A stretch of DNA of 64,000 nucleotides from assembly GCA_016874005.1 (NCBI GenBank), contig VGVQ01000003.1, forward strand, positions 99,019 through 163,018. The letters run 5' to 3'. Within the stretch, counting starts at the first letter, position 1; every line of letters begins with the position of its first letter. Below, in pieces: positions 18,085 through 28,051 of the stretch. The notes beneath the pieces are model-generated. The model was not told where the DNA came from. It saw only the letters and a list, made by a program, of their open reading frames with translations, and ran no database searches. The position numbers and the translations under genes are program-made. Source of the DNA: Gemmatimonadota bacterium. Its GTDB lineage: Bacteria > Gemmatimonadota > Gemmatimonadetes > Gemmatimonadales > GWC2-71-9.

Positions 18085-20339
18085 GCGGCGAAGACCGACG
18101 TCGCCTCGGCGCCATCGCGGCGCTGGTGCTCGGGGTCTTCTTGGGCCTCTGCCTCTGGCCCACGGTCCCAACCGGCGCCGTCGGGCGAACGTTAGGCAAC
18201 CTCCTCTGGCGAGGCTTCGGGGCCGGCGCTCTCGGCGTCCCCTTGCTTGGCGTGGCGCTCGCCTTGGCCGGCTTCGACCGGCTCCCCCGGCTGAACATGA
18301 AACGAACGGCCATCCTGGTCGGCGGCCTGGCGATCATCGTGCCGTTCGCGGCGGGGGTACTCACCGGAAGTCGCGCCGCTGATTTCGATCCGCCGCTCGA
18401 GGAATGGAGCCTGGCCGCTCGGGCCGCCGGGTTCGTCCCGGGGATGCTCGCGTCGGCCGTCGCCGGATTGATCGGCAAACCCGGCGGATTGCTGCTGGCC
18501 TTTCTCGGATTGTCGGCCGTCACGATCCCGACCTTGGCTTGGCACCCGCTCCGGCGGTTGGAAAAACAGCCGGAGGCCGCGGCCCAACCCGTGGTCAAGC
18601 CGAAGCGAACCCGGCCTGGGACCGTGGTGGACGACGACGGTCCGGTGATCGAGCCGCCGGCGCCAGCCCCGGCGACCAGTCCGCCGACGCCCGACACCGA
18701 GGCTACCCGGAAGCGCCAGCCCAAGCCACCGAGGCCGCCGAAGGAAGCCCGGGGCCCGCTCTCGGCGCGCAGCGGCGACGAAGACGAACTGCCCCCGGTG
18801 GAGTTGCTCCGAGCGCCGCCGCCCCAAGACGCCGTCGCGGACGAGGCCCAGTTGGATCGGCTCGGCCAGTCCTTGATGGACACCCTCCGGACTTTCAAGG
18901 TCGACGGCTCGATTGCTGGCCGTACCAGCGGGCCGGTAGTGACCCAGTTCGAGGTCGTCCCCGCTCCCGGGGTCAAAGCCGGGCGAATCGTCGCCCTGGC
19001 CGACGACCTCGCCATCACCATGCGGGCAACCAGCATCAGGGTGGCTCCGATTCCGGGACGAGGAGCCGTGGGAGTCGAGGTGCCCAACCCAACCCCGCGG
19101 ATGGTGACGCTGCGAGAACTCCTCGAGGCGAGCGAGTGGGAGCGGTCCCGGGCGGTGCTCCCGGTGGCCTTGGGTCGCGACCTCGAGGGCAAGCCGGTCA
19201 TCGCCGACCTCGCCAAGATGCCGCATTTGTTGATCGCTGGCGCGACCGGTACCGGCAAGTCGGTCGGCATCAACAGCATCATCAGTTGCTTGGTGTATCG
19301 ATATACCGCGAAGGAACTCCGCTTCCTGATGGTGGACCCGAAGATGGTGGAGCTCTCGATGTACAACGAGCTTCCCCATCTGCGGCACAAAGTGGTCACC
19401 AACAACAACGACGCCGCCCGGGTCCTCAAGTGGGCCGTCTACGAGATGAACCGCCGTTACGAGCTGCTCCATGCGAACGGGGCCCGGAACGTCGCCGACT
19501 TCAATCGGAAGATCGAGGAAGGGAAGTCGCTCCGGAACCCGACCCGGGCGTCGGAGACCCTCAAGTTCATCAGCGGGCAAGAGCAGACCACGCCGCCCGA
19601 GCCGCCTCCACCGGCGATCTACTCCGAGGGAGCGCTGCCATACATCGTTATCGTGGTTGACGAGCTGGCCGATCTGATGATGACCGTGGCCGGGGAGGTC
19701 GAGACGCCCTTGGCCATGCTGGCCCAGAAAGCCCGGGCCATCGGGATCCACCTGATCCTCGCGACCCAACGTCCCAGCGTCAACGTGCTCACCGGGTTGA
19801 TCAAGGCCAATTTCCCGAGCCGAATCGGCTTTCGGGTGGCCTCCAAGGTCGACAGCCGGACCATCCTCGATCAGAACGGAGCCGAGGCGCTGCTGGGCAA
19901 CGGCGACATGTTGTTCCTGCCGCCCGGGAGGAGTGAGCCGATGCGGATTCAAGGCGCCTACATCGGCACCGAGGAAACCGAGGCCGTGATGGACTGGTTC
20001 AAGGCCCGGCGCCAGGCCCGGGCCGCGAGTCAAGCGACCGACCGAGCCGAGGCGGACATCCTCGAGTTCATCCGAGCCCACGAGGCGGACGAAGCTGGCG
20101 AGGAGGTCGAGGGGTTCGAAGGCGAGCGCGATGCGTTGTTCCGCGAGGCCGCCGAAGCGTGCCTTCAGAATCAGGGTGGATCGACCTCCCTCCTCCAGCG
20201 CAAGCTCCGAATCGGCTATGGCCGGGCGGCTCGGATCATCGACCAGCTCCACGCCGCCGGGATCCTAGGCCCCCCGGACGGGAGTAAGCCTCGCGAGGTG
20301 CTGATCGGCTTCGATCAGCTGGACGAGTACTGCAACTGA
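18081..20339 (+). CDS. ftsK: DNA translocase FtsK/SpoIIIE
   Basis: N-terminal TM segments, Pro-rich linker, HLLIAGATGTGKSVGINSI Walker A, FRVASKVDSRTILDQNGAEALLGNGDML, C-terminal gamma winged helix. Confidence 0.95.
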   Translation: MSGEDRRRLGAIAALVLGVFLGLCLWPTVPTGAVGRTLGNLLWRGFGAGALGVPLLGVALALAGFDRLPRLNMKRTAILVGGLAIIVPFAAGVLTGSRAADFDPPLEEWSLAARAAGFVPGMLASAVAGLIGKPGGLLLAFLGLSAVTIPTLAWHPLRRLEKQPEAAAQPVVKPKRTRPGTVVDDDGPVIEPPAPAPATSPPTPDTEATRKRQPKPPRPPKEARGPLSARSGDEDELPPVELLRAPPPQDAVADEAQLDRLGQSLMDTLRTFKVDGSIAGRTSGPVVTQFEVVPAPGVKAGRIVALADDLAITMRATSIRVAPIPGRGAVGVEVPNPTPRMVTLRELLEASEWERSRAVLPVALGRDLEGKPVIADLAKMPHLLIAGATGTGKSVGINSIISCLVYRYTAKELRFLMVDPKMVELSMYNELPHLRHKVVTNNNDAARVLKWAVYEMNRRYELLHANGARNVADFNRKIEEGKSLRNPTRASETLKFISGQEQTTPPEPPPPAIYSEGALPYIVIVVDELADLMMTVAGEVETPLAMLAQKARAIGIHLILATQRPSVNVLTGLIKANFPSRIGFRVASKVDSRTILDQNGAEALLGNGDMLFLPPGRSEPMRIQGAYIGTEETEAVMDWFKARRQARAASQATDRAEADILEFIRAHEADEAGEEVEGFEGERDALFREAAEACLQNQGGSTSLLQRKLRIGYGRAARIIDQLHAAGILGPPDGSKPREVLIGFDQLDEYCN

Positions 20340-20428
20340 GGCCGGCCCCCCCGGACCCCCTGACTGGCCCTCGTTTTGCCCCCTGGGGAGCCCGGAGCGG
20401 TTCGGACTTGGCCCGGGGGGGCCAGGCC
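20340..20428. repeat. Long-range inverted repeat flanking a ~58-nt loop after ftsK
   Basis: GGCCGGCCCCCCCGG (20340-20354) pairs with CCGGGGGGGCCaGGCC (20413-20428), one bulge. Confidence 0.6.
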
Positions 20429-20500
20429 AGGCGTTTGGCAACCTTTCCGGGCGGCCCGCGCCAGCGCTCCAGTGTGCACGCCCTTGCACTGGGGGTCGGG

Positions 20501-21415
20501 ATGATCCGCAAGAAACGACTGGTCAATCGCTTGGCAACGGCGGCCTTGCTGGGCTCGATCGCCGGCTGTGAGGGGGAGCCGACGGGCTTCTCGGATCCGG
20601 TGTCGGTCCGGAGGTTCTTCGCGTCGCTCTACGCCGTGGTGCCGGACGCGGGGGCTCTCAGCGGGAGCAAGGCGGCCGGAACCGCCGCGGCCGCTCCGGC
20701 GGCCCCGCTGATCGTCAACGCGGTTCTCCGCAACGGTCCGGTTCCCCGCGGTACCGGCGCCCCGAGCGCCGTCCTCGCCCTCGAGAGTTCGATCATCACC
20801 GGAACGCCGGGGAAACTGCGAGTTGGCGGCGATGCGCCGTTCAGCCGGATCGCAGTGACCGTCCCGGGGACGGTCGATTACTGGGAAATCACCCTGCCTG
20901 GGCCGGTACTCGACATCCAGGTCATTGCGACCGGGTCGAGTTCGCTTCCCAACGCCAACTTCCTGATCGACGCGTCGGTCGGCAACGCGAACGGCTTTGG
21001 CGGATCGGTCCAGCAGCAGGTCCGGGCAGTGGATCTGGCGGCCAGCGACCTTGCCGTCCTCGTTCGGTGGAACGCGCTGGCCGACGTTGACCTCCACGTC
21101 ACGGATCCCAAGGGCGTCGAGGTCTATTTCGGGCGGACCTCGAGCCCCGAGGGTGGCCGCCTCGACCTCGATTCGAACCCGGCCTGCAATTTCGACGGGG
21201 TCAACCAAGAGGTGATCACTTGGCCGCTGGGTCGGGCGCCGACAGGGGAGTACAAGGTATCCGTCTACTACTGGTCGGACTGTGGGGTGCCGCGCACCGA
21301 CTACTCGGTCACCCTGATGAGCCGAGGTCGTACTATCCAGGTGCTCGACGGCACCTTTACCGGCGATGGTTCACCGACCACCGGGGTGGATGTGGCGCGA
21401 CTCAGCTTCCTCTAG
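20501..21415 (+). CDS. Lipoprotein with DUF2135/YfaP-like C-terminal domain
   Basis: LLGSIAGC lipobox; VRWNALADVDLHVTDPKGVEVYF... GEYKVSVYYWSDCG pattern of YfaP/DUF2135. Confidence 0.7.
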   Translation: MIRKKRLVNRLATAALLGSIAGCEGEPTGFSDPVSVRRFFASLYAVVPDAGALSGSKAAGTAAAAPAAPLIVNAVLRNGPVPRGTGAPSAVLALESSIITGTPGKLRVGGDAPFSRIAVTVPGTVDYWEITLPGPVLDIQVIATGSSSLPNANFLIDASVGNANGFGGSVQQQVRAVDLAASDLAVLVRWNALADVDLHVTDPKGVEVYFGRTSSPEGGRLDLDSNPACNFDGVNQEVITWPLGRAPTGEYKVSVYYWSDCGVPRTDYSVTLMSRGRTIQVLDGTFTGDGSPTTGVDVARLSFL

Positions 21416-21439
21416 TTTCAGCCGCAGTGCGTGATTGAG

Positions 21440-21473
21440 CGAGCGGGTTCGCTGCCGGCAGCGAACCCGCTCG
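21440..21473. terminator. Perfect 34-bp palindrome, probable terminator
   Basis: CGAGCGGGTTCGCTGCC|GGCAGCGAACCCGCTCG, 25 nt after lipoprotein stop; T6 tract further downstream (gcgttttttcg). Confidence 0.7.
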
Positions 21474-21559
21474 TGCTTTGAGGAGGGGTGCGTTTTTTCG
21501 CGCCCCGTCGACGATCTTTTGGTTACCGCGACTCCGGTCCAGGGCCTATCGTTGGGCCC

Positions 21560-21967
21560 ATGCTTCGACTGAACGTCTCGTGCCCGCCTGGCGAATGGCG
21601 GGACCCGCGCCATCGCCAGGGCCTCGCTGGTGAACTTGCCGCAGCCCACCATCTGGCGAGCCATGGATGGCGGATCTTGGCCCACCGGTATCGGTTGGGC
21701 CACCACGATATCGATCTGATCGCCCGCCAGGGCGACCTCGTCGCGTTCGTCGAGGTGAAGGCGCGCCGCTCCCACGCCTTTGGGTCGGGACTCGAGGCGG
21801 TGGGCTGGCAGAAGCAGCTGGCAATCGGCACCGTCGCGCGGGCCTGGGTGGCTCGGCACGGACGCCCGACCGAGCGCTTCCGGTTCGACCTGGTCGTGGT
21901 GCGCTGGCCGTCCGGCGGGTCTTTTCCACAGATTGTCCACATCGAGGATGCGTGGCGGGCAGGATAG
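21560..21967 (+). CDS. YraN/UPF0102 family putative endonuclease
   Basis: GLAGELAAAHHLASHGWRILAHRYRLGHHDIDLIARQGDLVAFVEVKARR. Confidence 0.88.
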   Translation: MLRLNVSCPPGEWRDPRHRQGLAGELAAAHHLASHGWRILAHRYRLGHHDIDLIARQGDLVAFVEVKARRSHAFGSGLEAVGWQKQLAIGTVARAWVARHGRPTERFRFDLVVVRWPSGGSFPQIVHIEDAWRAG

Positions 21968-22110
21968 GTGGTTTTGGAGAGCCACTTGTCTTCGGCTGAT
22001 CTTCGGCAGTATATTGCCTGTGATGGTTAAGTGAAGCAAAATGCGTCATTTTTGTAACACCAGATCCACCGAAATCCTCATGTTGTCAACAACCAGAAAG
22101 GCACTGCACC

Positions 22111-23172
22111 ATGCCATCCGTCGAAGAAACTCGTCAGGACGCCGACCGGCGAAAGGCCCTCAACGTCGCGATCGCTCAGATCGAGAAGCAGCTCGGCAAA
22201 GGTTCCATCATGCGGATGGGTACCGATGCCCCGAAAGAGCGAATCGGGGTCATCTCGACCGGCGCCATCAACCTCGATGCCGCCATCGGCATTGGCGGGG
22301 CGCCGCGGGGCCGAATCACCGAGATCTACGGCCCTGAGTCGTCCGGGAAGACGACTCTATGCCTGCACCTGGCGGCCAACGTCCAGCGGGCCGGCGGCGT
22401 CGCCGCGTATGTCGATGCCGAGCACGCCCTCGACGTCGAGTACGCTCGGCGATTGGGGGTGGACGTCGACAACCTCTTGGTGTCGCAGCCCGACACCGGG
22501 GAGCAAGCCCTCGAGATCGTCGAGATCCTGGTTCGGTCTGGCGCGGTCGATCTGGTCATCATCGACTCGGTCGCGGCCCTGGTGCCCAAGGCCGAAATCG
22601 AAGGCGAAATGGGCGACAGCCACGTCGGGCTCCAGGCGCGACTGATGAGCCAGGCGCTCAGGAAACTGGCTGGAGCCATCAACCGGTCCAACGCCGCCGT
22701 GGTGTTCATCAACCAGTTGCGCGAGAAGATCGGGGTGATGTTTGGCAACCCCGAGACCACCACCGGTGGTAAGGCGCTCAAGTTCTACGCCTCGTTGCGG
22801 CTCGACATCCGGCGGATCGGCCCGGTGAAGGAGCGCGAGAACGTCATCGGTAACCGGGTTCGAGTCAAAGTAGTCAAGAACAAGGTCGCGCCGCCGTTCA
22901 AGCAGGCGGAATTCGACGTGCTCTTCGACGAAGGCATCAGTCACAGCGGATTGCTGGTGGACCTTGCCTCGGAGGCGAACATCATCCAGAAGTCGGGAGC
23001 CTGGTACTCGTATGGCGATCAACGGATCGGTCAAGGCCGCGAGAACGCCAAGCTGTTCCTGAAAGACAACCCGAGCCTGATGGGCGAGGTCGAGCAGCGG
23101 GTCAAGGATTGGCTCGGGGTCAAGCAGGTCCAGGGCGGCGCGGCTGGCGCTGACGATGGTGACGGCGAGTAG
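22111..23172 (+). CDS. recA: Recombinase A
   Basis: [61 protein letters not shown]. Confidence 0.98.
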   Translation: MPSVEETRQDADRRKALNVAIAQIEKQLGKGSIMRMGTDAPKERIGVISTGAINLDAAIGIGGAPRGRITEIYGPESSGKTTLCLHLAANVQRAGGVAAYVDAEHALDVEYARRLGVDVDNLLVSQPDTGEQALEIVEILVRSGAVDLVIIDSVAALVPKAEIEGEMGDSHVGLQARLMSQALRKLAGAINRSNAAVVFINQLREKIGVMFGNPETTTGGKALKFYASLRLDIRRIGPVKERENVIGNRVRVKVVKNKVAPPFKQAEFDVLFDEGISHSGLLVDLASEANIIQKSGAWYSYGDQRIGQGRENAKLFLKDNPSLMGEVEQRVKDWLGVKQVQGGAAGADDGDGE

Positions 23173-23794
23173 CCCGATCGAGGCGATCCTCCCCGACGCG
23201 AGGCGGGAGGGTGCCGTCCGGCTGGTTGCCGACGGTCGCACCCTCCTGTCGGTACCGGTGGAGGCGGTGGATCAGGAGGGCGTCGTGGTCGGCGCCGTCC
23301 TCAGTGCGGCCCAAATGGATCGTCTCATTACGGCCGCCGACCGAGCCGCGACCTACCGCACCGTACTGGCGATGCTCGGTCGCCGGCCGTACCCTCGCCG
23401 CGAACTCGGTAGGCGGCTCCTCCTCAAAGGCCACGCGCCAGATTCGGTCGAGGCCGCCCTCGCCAAAGCCCAGGCGGCCGGCTATCTCGACGACGCGAAG
23501 TTCGCCGTGCAATTCGTCGAGACTCGGTCGGCTCGAGGGCTTGGACCGGCCCGGCTCCGCCGGGAGCTGGTGCAGCTCGGCGTGGCACCCGTGGAGGTCG
23601 AGGCAGCCCTGCAGGCGGAGGCCGCCAACGGTCCAGACGCGGTTTCCAGAATCGAACAACTCATCGCCAAGAGGAGCAAACAGCTGGCCGGACTGGCCGG
23701 GCCCGACCTCCGCCGCCGAGTGATTGCCTATTTGGCCCGGCGCGGATTCCGAGGGCACGAGACCGTTCGATTGGTGCGCCAACGGCTGCCCTAG
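23156..23794 (+). CDS. recX: Regulatory protein RecX
   Basis: Overlaps recA end; [44 protein letters not shown]. Confidence 0.9.
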   Translation: MVTASSPIEAILPDARREGAVRLVADGRTLLSVPVEAVDQEGVVVGAVLSAAQMDRLITAADRAATYRTVLAMLGRRPYPRRELGRRLLLKGHAPDSVEAALAKAQAAGYLDDAKFAVQFVETRSARGLGPARLRRELVQLGVAPVEVEAALQAEAANGPDAVSRIEQLIAKRSKQLAGLAGPDLRRRVIAYLARRGFRGHETVRLVRQRLP

Positions 23795-23809
23795 TCCTAT
23801 ATTTCCGGG

Positions 23810-26440
23810 ATGCACGCGCACCAGATCCGCCGCCTTTTCCTCGATTTCTTCATTCGGCGCCAGCACCGCGAGGTGCCGTCGTCGTCGCTGATTCCAGCCG
23901 ATGACCCGACCCTTCTGTTCACCAACGCCGGGATGGTGCAGTTCAAGCGGACCTTCCTGGGCCAGGAGCGCAGGGACTACACCCGGGCCGTCACCTGTCA
24001 GAAGTGCGTCCGAGCCGGCGGCAAGCACAATGACCTTGAGCAGGTCGGGCTGACCAAGCGGCATCACACCTTCTTCGAGATGCTGGGGAACTTCTCCTTC
24101 GGCGACTATTTCAAGAAGGAGGCAATCGAGTTCGCCTGGGAATTCGTGACCTCGTCGCAGTATCTCGGCCTGCATCCCGATCGGCTTCGGATGACGGTCC
24201 ACAACACCGACGACGAGGCTCGCCGCCTGTGGCTCGCGGCTACCGGTCAGCCGGTCGACAGCGTCTACCTCCTGGGCGACAAGGACAATTTCTGGCAGAT
24301 GGGCGATACCGGCCCCTGCGGACCCTGCTCGGAGATCTACGTCGACCTCGATTGGAGGCCCGGCCAAAACCGCCGGGTCTGGTCGCAGGCGGAATTCGAG
24401 GACCGCGCCGAATCGGGTCGCTTGCTCGAGATCTGGAACTTGGTCTTCATGCAGTTCGACCGGGCGGTGGACGGGACGTTGACCCCACTGCCCAAGCCCT
24501 CGGTCGATACCGGCGCGGGGCTCGAGCGGATCGCGGCCGTCCTTCAAGGGTCGGACGACAACTTCCACACCGACCTGTTCGCCCCACTGCTCGAGCACGC
24601 CGGGCGACTGGTCGGCACACCGTATCCGGGATCGATGGAGGGGACGGGGGCATCGTATCGGGTGCTCGCGGATCATGCCCGGGCTGTCGCGTTCTTGCTG
24701 GCCGATGGCCTCTATCCGAGCAACGATGGGCGCGGCTACGTCCTCCGGCGGATTCTCCGCCGGGCGGTTCGCCATGGCTGGCTGTTGGGGCGGCGGGAGC
24801 CAACCCTCGCCCCGATGATCGAAACGGTGATCGAGCTGATGGGCGACGCCTATCCGGTCTTGCGGCAGAAACAGACCGCGATCGCCGAAACGACCGCTCA
24901 GGAGGAAACCCGGTTCCTCGAGACCGTCGAGGGCGGTCTGGCGAGGCTGGACACCGTGTTCTCGGGTGGGGCGCGGGTCGTCGGTGGCGACGAGGCGTTC
25001 CGGCTCTACGACACCTTCGGGTTTCCGATCGATCTCACCGAATTGATCGCCCGGGAACGCGGGGCAACCGTCGACGTGGTCGGGTTCGAAGCCGCACTCG
25101 AGGCTCAACGGGCTCGGTCGCGGAGCGCTCATCAGGCGGCTCACCTTCAGCGAGGAGCGGCCCGGGCCCACGATGAACAGGGCTGGCGGGAACTCCGCAG
25201 TGAAGCGTCACGGTTCGTCGGGTACCAGACGACGAGGGCCGAGACCCGAGTGCTGGCCTTTCGTGCCGAGAATGGGCGGGTCGAGGTCATCCTCGCGGAC
25301 AATCCGTTCTACGTCGAGTCGGGCGGCCAGGTATCGGACATGGGTTGGCTCGAGGGCGTTGGCTGGCGGATCGCGGTCGACCAGGTTCGGAAACACCCGC
25401 GAGGAACGGTCCTGTCGGGCCCCTGGACCGACGGAGCCCCGTTCGAACCGACCGATCTCGTGGCCGTGGTCGATGCCGGGCGCCGAAGCAACGTGGAGCG
25501 AAACCACAGCGCCACGCACTTGGTCCATTGGGCCCTTCGCAAACACCTCGGCGAGCACGTCCGGCAACAGGGGTCGCTGGTCGAGCCAGAACGGCTCAGG
25601 TTCGACTTCTCGCATCACGGGCCGATCGAGGCCGGACTGCTCGCGGCGATCGAGTTCGACGTCAACGAAGCGATCTGGGCGAACAACCCGGTCGAAACGC
25701 GGGAAATGCCTTTTCAGGAGGCACTCGCGCTTGGCGCCATGGCGTTTTTCGCGGACAAATACGGCGATCGGGTCCGGGTGGTGTCGATGGGGCCGAGTAT
25801 CGAGCTATGCGGGGGCACCCACGTCGGGAGCACCGGGGCGCTTGGGCTGTTCCGGTTTGCGGGCCAAGGCGGCGTGGCGGCCGGGGTTCGGCGGATCGAG
25901 GCGGTGACCGGTCCGGGGGCCTATCGCGAGGTCGAGACCGTGATTTCGCGATTGGGGGCCGTTGCCCAGTTGCTCAAGTCGCAGCCGGACCAGGTGGCGA
26001 AGCGGGTGGAACACCTCCTGGGGGAACGGACCAAGTTGGAGGATCGCCTGGCTGCCGCGCTGAAGGGCGGAAGCAGCGCCGAGGCCGGCACCAGCCAGCG
26101 GCTCGAGGTCAGCGGGGTCGCGGTCACGGTGACCAGCTCCACGTTGGAGGCCCGCGACGAGATTGCCGCGGTGGCCGATCAATTCAGGGAGCGATCGACG
26201 AACGCCGTCTTGGTGCTGGTGACGGCCGCAGGCCGGGGCGGGATCCATGTGGCGGTGTCCGAGGACCTCGTGGCCCGGGGCAAGAAAGCGGGCGACTTGG
26301 TCAACCGGCTGGCGGCGTTGAGCGGCGGCAAGGGCGGTGGGCGCCCAGCCTTTGCCTCAGCCAGCGCGGGCGACCTCGCGAAGCTCGACCTCGTCACGGC
26401 AGGCGTTCCGGCGGTGGTCGGCCAATGGCTGGGTGGATGA
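23810..26440 (+). CDS. alaS: Alanyl-tRNA synthetase
   Basis: LFLDFFIRRQHREVPSSSLIPADDPTLLFTNAGMVQFK; NHSATHL; CGGTHV. Confidence 0.97.
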   Translation: MHAHQIRRLFLDFFIRRQHREVPSSSLIPADDPTLLFTNAGMVQFKRTFLGQERRDYTRAVTCQKCVRAGGKHNDLEQVGLTKRHHTFFEMLGNFSFGDYFKKEAIEFAWEFVTSSQYLGLHPDRLRMTVHNTDDEARRLWLAATGQPVDSVYLLGDKDNFWQMGDTGPCGPCSEIYVDLDWRPGQNRRVWSQAEFEDRAESGRLLEIWNLVFMQFDRAVDGTLTPLPKPSVDTGAGLERIAAVLQGSDDNFHTDLFAPLLEHAGRLVGTPYPGSMEGTGASYRVLADHARAVAFLLADGLYPSNDGRGYVLRRILRRAVRHGWLLGRREPTLAPMIETVIELMGDAYPVLRQKQTAIAETTAQEETRFLETVEGGLARLDTVFSGGARVVGGDEAFRLYDTFGFPIDLTELIARERGATVDVVGFEAALEAQRARSRSAHQAAHLQRGAARAHDEQGWRELRSEASRFVGYQTTRAETRVLAFRAENGRVEVILADNPFYVESGGQVSDMGWLEGVGWRIAVDQVRKHPRGTVLSGPWTDGAPFEPTDLVAVVDAGRRSNVERNHSATHLVHWALRKHLGEHVRQQGSLVEPERLRFDFSHHGPIEAGLLAAIEFDVNEAIWANNPVETREMPFQEALALGAMAFFADKYGDRVRVVSMGPSIELCGGTHVGSTGALGLFRFAGQGGVAAGVRRIEAVTGPGAYREVETVISRLGAVAQLLKSQPDQVAKRVEHLLGERTKLEDRLAAALKGGSSAEAGTSQRLEVSGVAVTVTSSTLEARDEIAAVADQFRERSTNAVLVLVTAAGRGGIHVAVSEDLVARGKKAGDLVNRLAALSGGKGGGRPAFASASAGDLAKLDLVTAGVPAVVGQWLGG

Positions 26441-26724
26441 CCGCCGAGTGGCTTGACGGCCAATTGGCCGGGGCGCCGGAGGCATTGGTGGCGCGGACCC
26501 GAGCGTTCGCGGGGCAGAGCCCCTGCAACGCCGAGGGGCTTTCCGTGGCGGCCGCGGAGGCTCTCGGCGCCGCGATCGCGGCCGGCAACGAACGCCGGGG
26601 CGCGCTCGATCTCTTGGCTGCCGACGCCTTGGTGACCCTGGCTCTGGCCGCGCGCAACGAGGTCGACCCGGCCGGCTTGTCGCAGCTTGCCCGTTCCCTG
26701 CTGGATTCCCCGACTCGAGTGTGA
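26437..26724 (+). CDS. Small conserved/hypothetical protein between alaS and cpsB-like gene
   Basis: 4-nt overlap with alaS and with the next gene; 95 aa, no recognised domain. Confidence 0.55.
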   Translation: MTAEWLDGQLAGAPEALVARTRAFAGQSPCNAEGLSVAAAEALGAAIAAGNERRGALDLLAADALVTLALAARNEVDPAGLSQLARSLLDSPTRV

Positions 26725-27485
26725 TCGACCTTCACTGCCACCTGTTGCCCGGGGTCGACGACGGCGCCAAGTCGGTCGACCAGGCCGTGGCGGTGCTGCA
26801 GCGGATGGCGGACCAAGGCATCCGTGAGATCGCCTTGACGCCTCATCTCGACGCCAGTCGGATCAGCGAAGGCCCGCCGCCCGAGCACGACGAGGCGTTT
26901 GCGATCCTCTCGCGGCAGGCACCCACCGAGATCCGGCTGGTGCGGGGCGCGGAGGTCATGTTGGACCGGCCGATGACCCCTCGGGCCCTAGCGACCCGTC
27001 GCGTCACGTTAGGCGGAACCCGCTTCATCCTGGTAGAATTCACCCGAATGGTCGCGGTTCCGGCGGCCACGGCCGCACTGGGTCAGCTGCTCAAGGCCGG
27101 CCTGGTGCCCGTGGTGGCCCACCCGGAGCGGTATCCCGCCTGCACCCCGACCGTGATCGAACGGTGGCGCGGCCAGGGCGTCAGGACTCAGGTCGATGCC
27201 AACACGCTGTTCGTCCCGACCGGGCGGGGCGCCCGGGCCCGGTCGCTGCTGGCCGCTGGCTTGGCAGATATCCTGGCGGCAGACAATCACGGCGACGACC
27301 GCTCCTTGGCGGAGCCGTACCAGCGGCTGGCGGACAGCGGGGGCGCTGCCCAAGCGGCGCTGTTGATGGTGGACAACCCGGCCGCCATCCTGGCTGACGA
27401 GGAGCCGATCGATGTGGCACCATTCGACGTGAAGATCTCATTGCTGACGAGGTTCAAAGGATGGATGGGCCAGGTCGGGGAATGA
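26721..27485 (+). CDS. CpsB/YwqE-type PHP-family tyrosine phosphatase
   Basis: MIDLHCHLLPGVDDGAKSVDQAVAVLQRMADQGIREIALTPH. Confidence 0.88.
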   Translation: MIDLHCHLLPGVDDGAKSVDQAVAVLQRMADQGIREIALTPHLDASRISEGPPPEHDEAFAILSRQAPTEIRLVRGAEVMLDRPMTPRALATRRVTLGGTRFILVEFTRMVAVPAATAALGQLLKAGLVPVVAHPERYPACTPTVIERWRGQGVRTQVDANTLFVPTGRGARARSLLAAGLADILAADNHGDDRSLAEPYQRLADSGGAAQAALLMVDNPAAILADEEPIDVAPFDVKISLLTRFKGWMGQVGE

Positions 27486-28051
27486 TTGCCGAAATCGTGC
27501 GCCGCCGCTGTCGGGAAGCCGCCGATCTGATCGCGGGTCTCGATGGGCAAGCGGATCGGATCGCGGCGATCGCCGAGCAATACCGCCGAGCGTTTGTCGG
27601 GGGCGGGACGGTGTTCTTCGCGGGCAATGGCGGGAGCGCCGCCCATGCCCAGCACATCGCGGCGGAATACTCGGTTCGCTTCCGGGCCGAGCGACCGCCG
27701 TACCGGGCGATGGCGCTCACCCCGGACGCACCGGGCCTGACGGCGGCCGGCAACGACCTCGGGTTCGATCAGATCTACGCCCGGCAAATCGAGGCCCTGG
27801 CTCGGCCCGGCGACCTGCTCGTGGTGGTGAGCACTAGCGGCCAGAGCCCCAACTTGCTGGAGGCCGCCCGGGCCGCCCGCCGACGCGGGATCGCGGTCGT
27901 GGGGCTCCTCGGACGCGATGGCGGACTCCTGGCTGGTTTGGTGGACGATGCCCTGGTAGTTCAGAGTGGTGACACGGCCCGGATCCAGGAGGCTCACTTG
28001 GTCATCGATCACATCATCGTCGAAATGATCGAGCGGGGTGGCGCGTCATGA
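27482..28051 (+). CDS. gmhA: Phosphoheptose isomerase / SIS domain protein (GmhA/DiaA-like)
   Basis: FFAGNGGSAAHAQHIAAEYSVRF; STSGQSPN; EAHLVIDHIIVEMIE. Confidence 0.88.
   Translation: MIAEIVRRRCREAADLIAGLDGQADRIAAIAEQYRRAFVGGGTVFFAGNGGSAAHAQHIAAEYSVRFRAERPPYRAMALTPDAPGLTAAGNDLGFDQIYARQIEALARPGDLLVVVSTSGQSPNLLEAARAARRRGIAVVGLLGRDGGLLAGLVDDALVVQSGDTARIQEAHLVIDHIIVEMIERGGAS

Noticed and set aside
18192-20252. Very long antisense ORFs (e.g. 686 aa opposite ftsK, 683 aa opposite alaS/recX, 557 aa opposite recJ, 451 aa opposite accC)
   Set aside because: They mirror GC-rich codon bias of the true genes, lack recognisable domains and are Arg/Gly/His/Pro-rich; the sense strand encodes clear families
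21968-22110. LexA/SOS box upstream of recA
   Set aside because: The spacer is AT-richer, with a weak GTTGTCAAC motif, but no convincing LexA palindrome could be identified
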